Positions 36,685 to 51,735 are shown, counted from the first letter of the stretch. The stretch: 64,000 bases of DNA from Adiantum capillus-veneris (GCA_014529385.2 CM043947.1:97186036-97250035), one strand, 5' to 3'. A program made the numbers and translations. The notes: generated from the sequence alone by a model not told the origin.

Positions 36685-37977
36685 ATGAAGGCCATCACAC
36701 GCCGTAAACGGCGGGCCTTCGAGGAGGTGCAGGAGCTTGAGTTATACCACCTTCTCATGAGTACAGACTGCACCACAGCATGGAGGATTCTCAGAGAGCC
36801 ACACCCCACCACCCCCCTAGAGGACCCCCAGGTCTGGCATGACTATGTCGAGCGCTTATACCAGATACCTGGGCAGCCACTGATCCCAACACCATCCGAT
36901 CCTCAACCTACCACCTCAACTTTCTTCACATCTAGCATGGTCGAGAGGGCCATCCTACGCCTTCAGCATGGCCGCTCAGCAGATCACACTGGACTACTCA
37001 GTGAGCACCTGATATATGCAGTAGACACTCTCTCCCCCTTGATAGCACGTCTCTTCAACCGCGCTTTGGTTGAGGGACTACCAAAGGAGTGGACTATGCA
37101 CACCATTGTGCCTATCCACAAGTCTGGCGACACCTTGGACCCAGGGAACTACAGGACTATCATGCAGAGACATCAGGGATACGCGCACCAGGACAGGCAG
37201 GCTTTCGACGCACTTTCTCGACTATCGACCACATCTTCATGCTTCGCTGCCTGATCGATGGAGCGAAAGCACGGAAGAGGAAACTCTACTGCTGCTTTGT
37301 GGATTTCTGCAAGGCTTTTGACACTATCCCTAGAGAGAGACTCTTTCAGTGCCTCCAAGAGCTACAGATACCATCTGAGATGATATGGGCCATTCATTCT
37401 TTGTATGCACAGGTCTTTGGTAGAGTGCGATGCCCAGGTAGACTATCTGATTCCATTGCTAGCACAATTGAGGTCAAGCAAGGATGCCCCCTCTCCCCTA
37501 CTCTATTTGGTCTCTACATCAACGAGATATCACATTACATTCTATGAGCAGGCGGAGCGGGATCAGACTTTGCAAGTATACCAATCCATATTATGCTCTA
37601 TGCTGATGATATCATTCTAGTTTCTGAGACACAGGAGGGACTACAGAGCCACCTACGAGCCTTGGATGATTTCTGCACACATTGAGGGCTCACAGTGAAC
37701 CTTGGCAAGACCAAGGTCATGATCTTCCACACCTCCAGGACAGTTCGGAGCAGAGCAGTACTCACAGCAGCAAGCGGGCAGGTCGATGTGGTTGATTCAT
37801 ATGTATACCTTGGAGTGACTTTCACTAGCACCACTGGCAGATTTTCCATGGCCCAGGCAGCCCGAGACCAGCTTACACGAGGATATGCAGCGCTGGCCAC
37901 CTTGGAGCGCAGATGTCATCAAGCCCACTTACAGGAGCCCCGCACCAAGGGGTGGCTTTTTGACACTCTAGTCACAC
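36685..37977 (+). pseudogene. LINE-B ORF2, reverse transcriptase
   Basis: FNRALVEGLPKEWTMHTIVPI, GDTLDPGNYRTIM, QAGFRRTFSTIDHIFMLR, first catalytic Asp in CFVDFCKAFDTIPRERL, VKQGCPLSPTLFGLYINE, the catalytic box LYADDIILVSE, then GLTVNLGKTKVMIFH and YVYLGVTFTST. It breaks off at about 37977 inside WLFDTLVTP, where the hAT element starts. Frame changes occur near 37180 and 37545. The C-terminal part is not found after the hAT element. Confidence 0.9.
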
Positions 37978-37982
37978 CTGCC

Positions 37983-38336
<354 letters not shown>

Positions 38337-38346
38337 GGAAAAAGTC

Positions 38347-40231
38347 AGGGCTGTATATTACTGAGTACAAAATAATCCCAGCAGATGCTAAAATAGCCTA
38401 TCACACGGGGTGTACAAGCTGAATGAAAGGAGGAGAGCCACTATAGTGACTACTCGACTAGAACAATCTCATGGTGGTCGGTGGGAGGAATGAAGGAGAA
38501 ACCACTGAGGAGGGGCATAATGCAAAGTAATCTGACCACCTGTCAGTGTGAAGAAGAGTGGGGATCGTGCCCAACGCCGAAGAAAGGCAAATCGACGAGC
38601 CTCGGCTGCTCTAGATGTACCGGAGGAGGAATCCCACTGCCAAATCAGGGTGTGAATGGTGTCTAGCCAAATGGGGCGAGGATATCCTGAAGCAGCTGTG
38701 GAGCCGCACTGATATTGTGAAGACAACGAGCTCTCCAAATATTCCATAGTGTAATACTCGTGATGACTGAGAAAACTGCATCACGTGTCTACGTATCTCC
38801 CTGCCAAGCAATCTGTGGTAGCATAGCCAAAGTCCCTCGTCGATAACCAGTGGAGGTAAGCATGAAGGCTGGATCTGTGGCTGAGCCCTCGTAGAAAAGA
38901 TGCGGGCCGGGCATCGACATCAACCATGAGACAGATCCCCAAGTAAGAAATCCATGTTGAACACCTGATCTGCTGAGTAGAGAGCAAACTGCAAGCCACA
39001 CTACATGGGAAGTTGAGCATGACCAAAGACAGTGAGCAGGTGACTCAAGTTGACGCAAAGGGCAACGAGTACATAACGGATCATGACCCATAGTAGTTAG
39101 CCAAGTCCCAACTCGTAGTCCCGCATGAGCAATCATCCACATGAAAAAGGGAATACGACGAGCAACATGTAAATCCCAGATCGCGAACCAAAACTGCTGC
39201 AGATAGGCATGAGAGAGGCCTGAATGTAACCAGAAACGCATTCGAGTGGGCTGTTGAGGTTGCTGTCTCATCGATGCTAATCTTCCAATCCGGACAGTGT
39301 ACTCAAAGAAAGATACAGGTGCCCCTGTGGGATCTGAGTGAGGCCAATGCCACTCTCCTGGGTCCTAGTAAAGTTGCGATAGGGCACGACCCTCCCACAC
39401 CCAAAGCCTCCAAAGTGTAGCATCAACGGAAGCAAAACGGGGATCAACACAACAACGCTTCCCGCGTGAGCCAACTACTCGAATGGCCTCCCATCGAGCG
39501 CCGGAGGAGATAAGTAGTGGAGAAGTGGCAGAGTATGTCAATCAAGCATGAATCCCCGGAGAGTTGTCAGTATCAACTGTGAATAGCATGGTGTCCAAAC
39601 GAACTAATAAGAGAGTGTTGCGATCAAAGAGGCCTTCCCAGCCACAATGAGGAGGCATCTAAAGCGTGCCGCGCATGACTGCATCCCACTGTGAAGGAAC
39701 GGCAGAATCGATCTCAAGCAGTCTGTCTGGCACCCCGCGACCAATGTCATAATGTTCTGTCACAAAATCTGCATCCAACATACGTGTCTCATAAAACAAC
39801 CGCATAGAGGCTGCAGGGCCAGAATCCCAAGCAGCCCAATCAATGTGAGTCCTCTCTCCAAGCTGACGAGGTGGATGAACCGAAGAATCAAGAACTGTAG
39901 CATTCCAAATGAGAGGCTGGCGCTCAATCTCCTCACGACATGAGGGAGGTGAGCGTACGATAGTCCGTCTCATGGAAACCCAAATCTGAAGGAGTGATCG
40001 GAGAAAGGGTGAGAGGGTGGAAGAAGACAAGGGAGCATCCGTAAAGAGAAAACGATACCCTGAACGCCAAGTATGACCGTCTCTAGTGCCGAGTCGTGGA
40101 GTCACTGTGCAAAGAGCAACCTGAAGAAGCATCTTCCAAGGTTCTTGGCCAGGAAAAAGACCCCGAACAATAAGCTTGGTAAGAAGTGCACGGCTCTGTA
40201 ACTCTGGATCAATGATGCCAAGGCCTCCCTC
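38347..40231 (-). pseudogene. L1-1 ORF2, C-terminal part with zf-RVT-like domain
   Basis: Continuation of L1 ORF2 after the thumb: LGIIDPELQSRALLTKLIV, RLGERTHIDWAAWD-like sequence. Then the zf-RVT-like block SHAYLQQFWFAIWDLHVARR, MWMIAHAGLRVGTWL and CTRCPLRQLESPAHCLWSC. Stops include TGA at 40232-40234 and TAG at 39659-39661, where copy L1-2 has CAG (47195-47197). The 3' end near 38347 (ctgtatattactgagtac) matches the 3' end of L1-2. Confidence 0.85.
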
Positions 40232-42043
40232 TCACCTAGGACGAATGATCGTGGACCAGCGAACTCTACCACGAGTATCAATAGTCCCGTCTGTGCCACT
40301 CCATAAAAAGTTCCTTACTAGTCGGCGGAGCTGAGCTATCACACCAGAATGTAACATCCAACAAGAAGCCGTATACCATATTGTAGCCAGAATGACTTGG
40401 TTGGCGACCAATGCACGGCCAACCAACGACAGATGACGTGAAGACCAATGGCATAGCTTCCTGCGAATAGACTGTAGTACGGGTGCAAACTGCTGCTGTG
40501 AGGAAACATCAAATCCAACCTGGAAGCCCAGGTATCGGCATGTCTGACCCGGCTGTAGCCATGTGAAACCATTAGCTGCCCCCCAAGTAGGTATGTCATC
40601 ACTGCCAACCAATAACCCAAAGGATTTATGCCAGTTAATGTGTGCACCACTGGCAATGCAAAAAACGTGTAGGGCCTCCCGCATTGCATCAAGAGCGGGT
40701 AGCAAATAGCGCAACATGAGCATAGTGTCATCAGCAAACTCTTGATCGATAAGGTCTGGAGCTGTAGGTACTGGCATGGTCAATCCCCGAAATGCATGAC
40801 TCTGAGCACGAAGAAAGTCAGACATAGTCTCTCCCACAAAAAGATACAGATAGGCTGCTAAAGGACATCCCTGACGAACAGATCGAGAAAGCTCAAAACT
40901 GCGACTTACACGGCCACCAATGGTAATAGCGCTGCTGGCAGTTCTGAAGAGAGCAGAAATACATGAAATCCATCTCATAGGGAAACCCATCCTGGCTAAA
41001 GATCCTTCGAGAAAGTCCCAGTCAACACGATCGTATGCTTTCTCGAAGTCTAGGATGAAAAAAGCCATGGGTTCAGAAGATGATCTTGCCCACTCTACTG
41101 CCTCATAAAAAGTGAAGATATTATCCAGAATGCATCGATCCATAACGAAGCCTGTCTGAGAAGTATGAATAATATCTGGTAGGAACGACCGCAAGCGGTG
41201 GCTGGTCAGTAACGCTAATATCTTATAGACCGAAGGGAGTAGGGTAATAGGTCTCCACTGTCGGAGCTGAGTGGTGTCACCCCCCTTCGGAATAAGAGAT
41301 ATGAGACCTGAACACAGAGCCGGATGCATATATCCTGAGTCAAAGATGTCCTGACAACCGCGAAGCAGTGGTGTATGCAATACATCCCAATATGTCAAAA
41401 AGAAGGCTCTAGTGAGACCATCCTCGCCTGGACAGGAGGATGGATCAAGACTGTCTATAACAGCATGGAGCTCTGTAAGTGTGAAAGGCGCCAACAGGAT
41501 ATCTGCCATAGTGTCTGTACAACGATCTCTAGTGTGCTGCCAGATTTGCTCACGGGCAAGTAAAACCTCAAGAGTGCATACATCAGCAGTGAACACTGTC
41601 TCAAAATAATCTGCAGACATATCGAGAATAACATTAGGATGCATATGTAGTGTCCCCTGAGCATCGCACAAAGTCCGCAGAGTGGTTCCAGGAGGGCGTT
41701 CTTTATGTGCCGCGAAGAAGTCTTTATTCATTCGAGCAGCTTTAGCTATCCAATGAGACACTGAAGCATGATGCGTGAACTCAGACCTAGCCTCCTGTAC
41801 GCGACGAATCTCTTCTGTGAGCTCCGTCTCTCTAGCAACGAGATAAGCATCCTGAGGCCACTCCTCAAGCAAGCGCTGAGTGGAACCAAGAGGGATGTGA
41901 AGATCAGACTCACGTACTCTCAACTGACGATGAATGATAGCAGTCTGATCATGGCAGTAAGTACTAGACTGAGAAATGCAGTGAGCAAGAAACTCTCCAG
42001 GGGGTCCACTATAAGAAGCATCCGAGGACCACAAGTCATGAAT
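40232..42043 (-). pseudogene. L1-1 ORF2, reverse transcriptase (600-codon open part)
   Basis: The longest open frame in the window. It holds the plant L1-type RT: SSCPGEDGLTRAFFLTYWD, LISLIPKGGDTTQLRQWRPI, TGFVMDRCILDNIFTFYEA, first Asp in ILDFEKAYDRVDWDF, SVRQGCPLAAYLYLF, the catalytic box EFADDTMLML, then WHKSFGLLVGSDD and CRYLGFQVGFDVSS. It is in frame with the endonuclease part except for TAG at 42044-42046, just after two CAG codons. L1-type RT nicks, primes and copies its own RNA at the target. Confidence 0.95.
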
Positions 42044-42891
42044 CTACTGCTGTAATAATTGAGTGGTGAGAACACTGTCAGGGATGCGGCAGCCTCGTCT
42101 CTGAGCAGAGGATCTAGTGAAGGAGAGAAATAATGATGTGGGAAAATGATCTGAGAGGCTGGTTCCTCTCCATATAGTAGTAAATCCGCCTAGAGTTGCT
42201 GCCCAAGTGCCAATGTAAAAACGGTCAAGTCGCTCTAATAATTTCCCCTGCTGTCGCTGAAACCCCCAAGAGTAATGAAGAGTAGCAGGGTGATGACCAA
42301 AAGAGGGTATGTGCCAAGCGTCCACACCTTGAATCGCTAGGAGAAATCGATCCCAAGCTGGCTGCTCATCGGGAGAAATGGATGATAGAACGGGAGGTGT
42401 GGTGGCTCGCCAATCAGAATCGCTCTCAACGTTGTTGAAATCACCTCCAACAACCCAAGAGTCTACAGCAGGTAGAGCAACAGCCAAGGAGGACCAAAAA
42501 GTAGCCCTCTCCCGAGGGGTAGTGGGTGTGTAGACTGACATAAAACCAATGATAGATTCCCGAATCGAATAGAAACATAAACTGCTCTGCCAGCGACTAG
42601 TGTGACATGCTGCTGAACTGAGGCCAAGTAACGTGACCCCACTGAGATGCATACACCACAACTCTGACCATGAAGGCCCACAGCAGGCTCCCAAAAAGTG
42701 CGGGCGCCCGATGGCATGAGATTGCCAAAAGGAGCGGCAATCTTATGCTCCTGTACTAGTAGTATGTCCACAGTGCCCACTACATGAGTGTGTAAATCTC
42801 TGCGAAGTAAAAGCTTACGGGACCCTTTTACCCGAGAAGTCTGTAAACCATTAGCATTCCAAGAAAGTACATGTAAATCCATAGACTGCAT
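42044..42891 (-). pseudogene. L1-1 ORF2, APE-type endonuclease
   Basis: Start at MQSMDLHVLSWNANGLQ, 24 bp after the ORF1 stop. Motifs: SWNANGL, LLVQEHK (active-site Glu), SVYTPTTPRERATFW, VVGGDFNNVESDSDW, ERLDRFYIG and SLSDHFPTS. One frame change near 42530-42560 separates the first third from the rest. A diverged relic of the same region is found at 52230-52670. Confidence 0.92.
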
Positions 42892-43735
42892 GAAAGAGTA
42901 GGTATAATATCTGACTAACTGCGCATCTTCTTGGAGGCAGCTGGACCATCCAAGGGGTGAGCTTCAGGCGGTAGGAAAGCAACCCGCAAGCCCTCTCTAA
43001 AATATGGTGTTTCATTGCACCAACTGCGAACCTCAGCTTGTTTACATTGCATTACCGATGCTGCAGCCTTGACACCCCGATGCGCATAGACATAGGAAGC
43101 ACCACATCTGAGGATACATGAATGACCATAGGCAATGAATAGCAAGCATAAACATCACTCCACTCCATAGCACCAATACATGAAGGATAGTGAGGAGACA
43201 AAACATCGGGGGCAGAAGTAGACAACCATAAATGTAGGTGAGCCATAGTCTGGGCGTGCACAAAATGGAGAACCTGATCCTCGGACCATTCCTAAGCAGC
43301 GTGGAATGGAAGGAAAAAGGAATGTGTAGGCTGAGAGCGACTGCCAATCAAAGAAGGAACACAACCTGTCTTGTGATGCATAAGGTAGAGCTGAACCCGC
43401 AATGGTCCGTCGGAGTCACCGCACATCTCAGCCCGATGAGTGCCCCAGGAAAGAGGGCAAGAGCTGAGAAAACTGCGTGGGACGTAAGTATGAGCTGCTG
43501 AGGGAGGGGGGGGGGGGGGGGGGGGGGGCAGAAGGTGGAGGGGGGAGAGCAAGGATAGGAGAAAGAGGAGGAGGAGGGAGAGGTAGTAGCGGTGAATGAT
43601 CCATCTGCATGGGAATAGGAGCCTCTGGAAGAGGGGGAGGAGCGAGTGGAGGAACAGCAGGTGGAGGAGGAGCTGGTAGCAATGGTAAGTGATCCTGTGC
43701 TGAAGAAGAAGAATGGTGAGGAGAAGCAGGTGGTA

Positions 43736-44162
43736 CATAGTTACCGGGGAACGCCCCCTAGCCCCCGTTCCGGCGTTCCGGGGGGCAGTTCCCTTCCCGA
43801 ACGTTCCAGAACGTCCAGGAATGTCTGACATTCCAGGTGGCCGATGCAAACCGGAACGGCCGTTCCGGAACGTTCCGGAACGCCCCCGGACCGTTCCGAA
43901 ATGCCCCTGGAACGGCCAACGGCTACAAACAAATTTGGCAAAAATTGAAAAAATTGAAGTAAATGTTTGGGCTTCTTTTGAAAGTGTGCAAGGCCTCAAG
44001 GACTCATAAAATGCACCCCCCTCCCCCTTTCTCTTCACAAGCTAATCCTCAAGGCTCAAGCTCTCTCCCTCTCACTCTCAAGATCTCTCCCTCTCAAGAC
44101 TCACTCTCTCAAGGCTCAAGGCTTCAAGCCTTCAAGCTCTCTTCCTCTCCCTCCCACTCTCT

Positions 44163-44217
<55 letters not shown>

Positions 44218-44445
44218 CATCTAGTCATAGCAAGGTTGAATGGTCTTCAAAACGAGTTTTTTGTGAGTATTAGAGTCAAAGCACTCTAATACTCCTTGTA
44301 TTTAAACACAAGGAGCTAAAAATTGCACTATTTGGGTGTTTTTTATACCTCCCGTTCCGCGACGTTCCCGTTCCGGACCCCTAGCCGTTCCCCCGTTCCG
44401 CGGGTATCCCGTTGCCGTTGCCGTTCCGTGTTCCGGGTAACTATG
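43736..44445. mobile_element. hAT-type miniature element (MITE), 710 bp
   Basis: The ends are inverted: CATAGTTACCGGGGAAC on the left and GTTCCGGGTAACTATG on the right. Identical 8-bp direct repeats AGGTGGTA flank it (43728-43735 and 44446-44453). An 8-bp duplication is typical of hAT elements. The subterminal regions are crowded with GTTCCG/CGGAAC motifs, as in binding sites for a hAT transposase (inference). It has no coding capacity and contains a CT run at 44167-44212. A truncated relative ends at 51998. Confidence 0.92.
44167..44212. repeat. (CT)n microsatellite inside the MITE
   Basis: A CT run in the middle of the miniature element. Confidence 0.95.
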
Positions 44446-45465
44446 AGGTGGTAAGGGGGTGGTGGAAACTTGAGAGGGAGAAGGAGAGGTAACACTAGGG
44501 GCTGCATGCATTGGAGGTTGTGGACGAGGACGGAAGGAATGGTTACGACCCACTGTCTGCCATGCTGCCTCAGTAGGAGCCGAAGCAGAGGGAGGAACAT
44601 GGAGGGTCGAAGCTCTAGGAGCACCTGCAGGCTAAGGAGGTGCTCGAGTAGTAGTAGGAGGAGCCGCTTGTTGGCGCTGACCACGTGGCTGAGCATGAGT
44701 GCCACGAGCCGGCTGCTGTTGTTGCCGATGGCGTGGCAGTGTGCGGCATTCTCGCGCCAAGTGTCCCATCTCGTGACAACGTAAGCACTGCCCTGGACGG
44801 CCAGTGACTACCATTCGGCAAGAGTAGTCTCGATCGCGCACAACCACAATAACTGAATCTGGTAATGAAGTATCCCCAAATACCAAAACCTGAATGCGAG
44901 GTGGACCAGAGGAGAAGATGCAGGATCCCGGTACTACTGTGCCAAAGTGAGCAGCAATCATCTGAAGGAGATGCTCATCAATAAAATGAAGAGGCATATC
45001 CGGGAAGGAGAGGATCAGAGGGAATCTGGGAATAAGGTGTCGATTGTCAAACTCCTCAGTAGTAAACTCGGGATACCACTGCGTCAGGTATATCATCCTG
45101 CGATCAGAGTATCGGAGAGCGAGCCAGGAGAGTTGATGCAGTGGCGGGATCGGAAAGACGTACCATGAATATGCCTCTACTAAGCTCTGAGATCCGTCCC
45201 TAAGTAGTGCCCGATGCAGTCTGACACCAATCGCGGATAGAAGATCAAGGTAGAGACTGTCCAATCATCCGGCCAACCAGGGCATGCTGTGCGAAGTGTT
45301 GTACTTTGGAGTCAATGCGTGTCAACAGGTCGCCAGTACAGTCCACGCGACAGGCAAGTGGTGATGGAGCGCTGTGTGTAGCACTCGAGACCGGCAAAGC
45401 CGCCATGAAGAATGGACGAAACTGACAAACGGGAAAGCACGACCCGAATTGAATGCTAGACACTT

Positions 45466-45844
45466 TCTCTCTCTCTCTCTTTCTCGCTTTCGCTTGCAGG
45501 CGATTGAAAGATGTGGTTAGGGTTTGTGGACAGTTAGGGTTTTCGGATTTTTAGGGTTTCGTGGAATTGGGGTTTCTGAAACTGTTAGGGTTGCAGGGAA
45601 TTAGGGTTGGCCTGGCTGCAGAGCACGCGCAGGCAGCAAAGGTGTGCAGGCAGCAGAGCATGTGCAGGCAGCAAGGGTGTGCAAGCAACGCGTGCAGGCA
45701 GCAGAACGTGCGCAGACCAAGGCGCGCAGCAGGGCAGTCCAGGTGCGACGGCAGGGAGTAGCACGCGCAGCAGGGCAGATTACAGGTTCGCGCGCAGGAG
45801 AACAGGCTTGTAATGTCCTCGGAGCTATGGCGGGAGAGCAGAAC

Positions 45845-45846
<2 letters not shown>
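45466..45846. repeat. spacer between L1-1 and L1-2 with minisatellite
   Basis: It starts with a CT-rich tract (45466-45495), then tnagggttt-rich sequence (45515-45610), then an imperfect minisatellite with unit near gtgcaggcagca (45613-45760). It may be a piece of the hAT 5' region or of the L1 target. Alternating Ala/Gln/Cys open frames come from the repeat. Confidence 0.6.

Positions 45847-45910
<64 letters not shown>
45847..45910. repeat. (CT)n microsatellite at the 3' end of L1-2
   Basis: A CT run separated from the L1-2 poly(A) (seen as T19) by eleven bases. Confidence 0.95.
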
Positions 45911-45912
<2 letters not shown>

Positions 45913-45921
45913 GTATCTCTC

Positions 45922-48300
<2,379 letters not shown>

Positions 48301-48322
48301 TCTGTCTTATTGTTTGCGACAG

Positions 48323-49131
48323 ATTCATCATGCCTAAGCCATGCAACCCCTACTGGAAGGAGCATACCAATGTCATCCGCATTATCAACACTCCACGCCA
48401 AGCGGGTTCCGGCACTCGACGATGGCAATGCAAGTACTGCAATTTTCAGCTCACGGGTACAATTTCTCATGTCGTCAAGCACCTGACAGGCATTGGCACG
48501 ACCAACAATTGTGGAGGGTGCAAAAAGGTTCCACAAGATATTAGGGACAAACTGATTGCGAAGAATTTTTCGGAAGTACCAACACCAAAAAAAAATACAG
48601 GTGGACAGCACACATAGGATGCGTTTCATGATGCTCTTATTGGGGGATTTTGGTGGTTCATCTTCCGAGGTTCAAGAGGAGCACCCCACTACTGGTTCTA
48701 GTAGAAAGAGGGCTCGAGTTGTGCGGGAGGAGAAAGATGGAGGTGATATGGATGCACGTAGGCAAAGCACCTTGCCTTCGTGTGTGAACTCTCTTGCTTG
48801 GGTGAAGGAGCGTCAAAAGGTAATTGAGATGGAGATTGCTCGCACTCTCATTGAGTGCAACATCTCCTTCAACGTTTTGAGAACTGAGCAATGGAAGAGG
48901 ATGGTCCGGGCTATAGCTGATGTTGGTCACACACATTCATGGTCAGGGGTGGAGTATAAGAAGATGCGCACTACAATGCTTGATGAGCAGAAGGCTTTGA
49001 TAGATAAGGCTTTGGTCCCGGTCAAGGCCGGTTGGCAGCAGTTTGGGTGCACCATCATATCAGATGGCTGGAGTGATGTTCATAGGCGGCACATCATTAA
49101 TATTCTTGTGTCGTCTTGTCTTGGCACATAG
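48323..49131 (+). pseudogene. hAT transposase: BED zinc finger and start of DUF659
   Basis: The start ATG at 48330 follows a good splice acceptor (tgtttgcgacag). BED-type finger: RRWQCKYCNFQLTGTISHVVKHL with downstream CGGCKKVP. After an A9 run near 48590 the frame shifts by one. It continues through an acidic, basic linker (SSRKRARVVREEKDGGD) to the transposase body: ARTLIECNISFNVLRTEQWK, and GCTIISDGWSDVHRRHIINIL with the first acidic residue of the catalytic core. It ends at TAG 49129-49131, where the body clearly continues. Confidence 0.88.
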
Positions 49132-49802
49132 TTCTTGCGCGTTGTGGATGCAGGGAAGGCCGGAGAGCGCATCAGTGGTGAGTTTATCTTTGGGCACATC
49201 AAGAAAGCTATTGATGAGATTGGGAAGGAGAATGTGGTACAGGTTGTGACTGACAATGCCTCAAATTGTAAACTTATGGGTGAAATGGTCGAGGCAGCTT
49301 ACCCTCGCATTTCTTGGACTCCATGTGCTGCGCATTGTCTTGACTTACTTATGGAGGATATAGGCAAGTTGCCTTGGGTATTGCCTATTGTTACAGATGC
49401 CACTAAGATGACCACCTTTTTCCGCAAGAAACATCAAGCTTTAGCTATCTTCAGGAGCCACAGTACACTTGATATGATGCGACCCTCAAAGACCAGATTT
49501 GCTTATATGTATTTAGTGCTACAGAGACTCTTCAAATTGAGGGATCCACTTCTCCAGACATTCGTGGACCTGAAGTGGAGATTGATGCATCACTCGCACA
49601 CAGAGCCCACTAAATACATACAGTGACGGGTACTTGATGAGTCCTTTTGGACACAGATTCAGAGTTTGACAGTGGCATTGCAGCCAGTGTATGTGCTTCT
49701 TCGAGTCACAGGCATGGAGGGCTCTACATTGGGCTTAGTCTATCATCTCTTCATGGAGATGAAGAGACACATTACAGAGTGCGTGTCTCTGACACAGAAC
49801 TG
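49132..49802 (+). pseudogene. hAT transposase: DUF659 core, second part
   Basis: Continues in frame after the TAG: FLRVVDAGKAGERISGEFIF, VVQVVTDNASNCKLMGEMV, SWTPCAAHCLDLLMEDIGKL (the CAAHCLDL hallmark) and RPSKTRFAYMYLVLQRLF. TGA at 49624-49626 follows KYIQ, and the frame then reads RVLDESFWTQIQSLTVALQP. It ends at a splice donor (ctggtaagt) at 49803. Confidence 0.9.
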
Positions 49803-49913
49803 GTAAGTACTTGTCTTTTAAAATCGATTATTGCTTTTGTTGCAAATCTTCTAGTAGACTTGTTGTCATTTGAATTTGCCAATTCAACTTTGTTTTATTG
49901 CTGAAAATTTCAG
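49803..49913 (+). other. intron of the hAT transposase, 111 bp
   Basis: gtaagt donor, T-rich body, tttcag acceptor. The protein similarity is continuous on both sides. Confidence 0.75.
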
Positions 49914-50609
49914 CCGAGATGACATCATGGCCATTGTGGAAAGGAGATGGACTTTCATGAGTCGTCCCATTCATGGGATGGCTGCATTGCTTCATCCTTT
50001 CTACAAGACGCCAGAGCTTTTCCATGAGCGGAGTCTCTTAAAGCTCAAGGATGACTACATCAATATGATGTACGACATTGACGATCAACTGGAGATTGAT
50101 GCACAGATGATCAGCTTCATGAACAATCTAGGACCATCCTTTGCTAGAGATGTGGTGTTGAGGCCACAGGCTATCAAGTTTCCTCTTACATGGTGGCAAA
50201 ATTATGGGAGACAAGGTCTTCCAATGCTTACACATCTGGCTTTACAAGTACTTTCACAGGTAATTGAAAATCTTGAGACTTATAGTTTTTGTACAATGTA
50301 CTTGGTACTTACTATTGCCATATATTAAATCTCAATGCTCATTGTTGTAGGATTGCTCGGCTGGTGCATGCGAGCGCAATTGGAGCGCTTATTCCTTGAT
50401 ACATACGAAGATCCGCAATCGTCTCAGTACTTCTCAACTAGAGAAGTTAGTCTATTGCCAAGCAAATATGAGGCTTGTGCAAGCCTACCACGCTTTGGGA
50501 ACACCAAGCAGGTCCACTATTAATTTTCACATGAATGATTGAATCATGAATCATGATACACTCGGCCATTGTACTAAATAATATTTCCTCTATTTTTATT
50601 TTTCAACAG
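49914..50609 (+). pseudogene. hAT transposase: later exons and hAT C-terminal dimerisation domain
   Basis: The exon from 49914 reads DIMAIVERRWTFMSRPIHGM, AALLHPFYKTPELF and FPLTWWQNYG. An intron at 50260-50350 (gt...ag) is followed by the dimerisation domain SAGACERNWSAYSLIHTKIRN and KLVYCQANMRLV. A third candidate intron is 50512-50609. Joining at the obvious sites gives a one-base phase mismatch with the last exon, so an indel or another splice site must be involved. Confidence 0.88.
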
Positions 50610-51038
50610 GCGGACCCAACACGAGTGAAGATGGTGGCAGATCCTAGTGCTATAGAGGAGGTGGAGACGCAGATCAGAAATGAGCAGGAGGAGATTATTC
50701 GGTTGCTTCACAGGGAGTTGGAGAGTGTTGATCGGCGTGTGACGAGGTCACGCGCACGAGCTTTGGCTATTCCTCTACGTGAGCATGCTCCAGACCCAGA
50801 TAGTGCTCGAAGAGAGAGCATTGGTAAAGGGAAGCTACCTATTCGTTCTTCTCGGAAACGGGCAAATGAGGCTGTTCGTCTCATTGAGACTTCGATAGAG
50901 GCAGTAGAGGATGATCTACATGTGGCACAGGTGTCCGTGATGGCAAAGCCAAAGTACGACGAAGAGGGCAATGTCCTGATGGATGGGGACTTGGTCTCTT
51001 CAACAGAGTCTTCATCTGCATCTGATGATGATTTTTGA
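50610..51038 (+). pseudogene. hAT transposase: C-terminal tail exon
   Basis: Open to 51038: EEVETQIRNEQEEIIRLLHR, then basic and acidic low-complexity sequence ending SSTESSSASDDDF. The acidic Ser/Asp tail is seen in plant hAT-like proteins. It follows a splice acceptor (tttttcaacag). Confidence 0.65.
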
Positions 51039-51240
51039 GGATGGGGCCATCACATGGATGATGGGCTAGCTTTGAGCTAGCCATTTAGTGTTTTCTACTA
51101 CTATATAGACAGACTTTTTGAGTAGGATGGTTTCATTTATGATGGTTGATGAGCCTTTTGTTATGGCGTGGGCCTTGTAGGCTATCACCTATGGTACTTT
51201 GTCATTTGATGTTTTCAGTGAAAAATCTCTCTAAATTGTC

Positions 51241-51735
51241 CTGTACAAGCACCCAAGGCTTTTTCGAGGCTCCCCTGGCGTTACCTTGCAGTTTAGGTGC
51301 GAAACCCTAAACCTGTAAAAAACACAGCAGCCTGTAATTTTCTGTTTTGAATCGTTCTGAACGGAGCAAACAGTGAACACGCCTACGCGTGTCTCCAGTG
51401 CTCCCGCACACAATGGGACAGTTCCCCTTTCAATTGGACGAGTTTTCACACAAGAAAACTCTCAGTTTTCGCAATTCTTCGCGATGGAAATGTGCGTACC
51501 TGTAGGGGATTAGAAATTAGCTAATCAGGTTTTTGTACAAAAGGCTCTTTTCTTTGCAAACATGCAAAAAACCCCCACATTTGTACATGGTCACCTAGTG
51601 GGGCATTACCATATGCGCAAAGGGGAGAGAGAGATGCGTGAGAGCAATTCATTGCGTTGCATGAGACAAGGGAGAAGGCAAGTTTTCCATTTGAGCTGTG
51701 ATCACCTGCACCCACTACTCGCGCACACATTGCCG
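51241..51735 (-). mobile_element. LTR fragment, inverted relative to 55050-55565
   Basis: The reverse complement of this stretch matches 55050-55565 along about 500 bp. Shared blocks include aaactgtaa/gcaggtttagggttt, gggaactgtcccattg and gatcacagctt. Minus-strand and plus-strand open frames share TVPL.(C/V)GA..T.VGVF. It is probably the same LTR family inserted in opposite directions. It truncates the hAT element on its right. Confidence 0.7.

Larger units (their letters stand above)
42915..45463 (-). pseudogene. L1-1 ORF1 with zinc knuckle and Pro-rich region
   Basis: A gag-like ORF1: a structured N-terminal part (LFWRYSD-type core seen as WLALRYSDRRMIYLTQWYPE and IPRFPLILSFPDMPLHFIDE), the zinc knuckle QCLRCHEMGHLAREC (CX2CX4HX4C, near 44760), then a long Pro/Ala-rich stretch (PAPPPPAVPPLAPPPLPEAP and more) with a 23-nt G run at 43506-43528, and a short C-terminal domain ending KMRS. 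A frame change lies near 45250 and a TAG near 44632. The 710-bp miniature element at 43736-44445 interrupts the Pro-rich region. Confidence 0.82.

Noticed and set aside
43292-44038. 248-codon minus-strand frame as an independent protein
   Set aside because: It runs across the border of the MITE and the L1 ORF1 in a frame other than that of ORF1, so it is chance.
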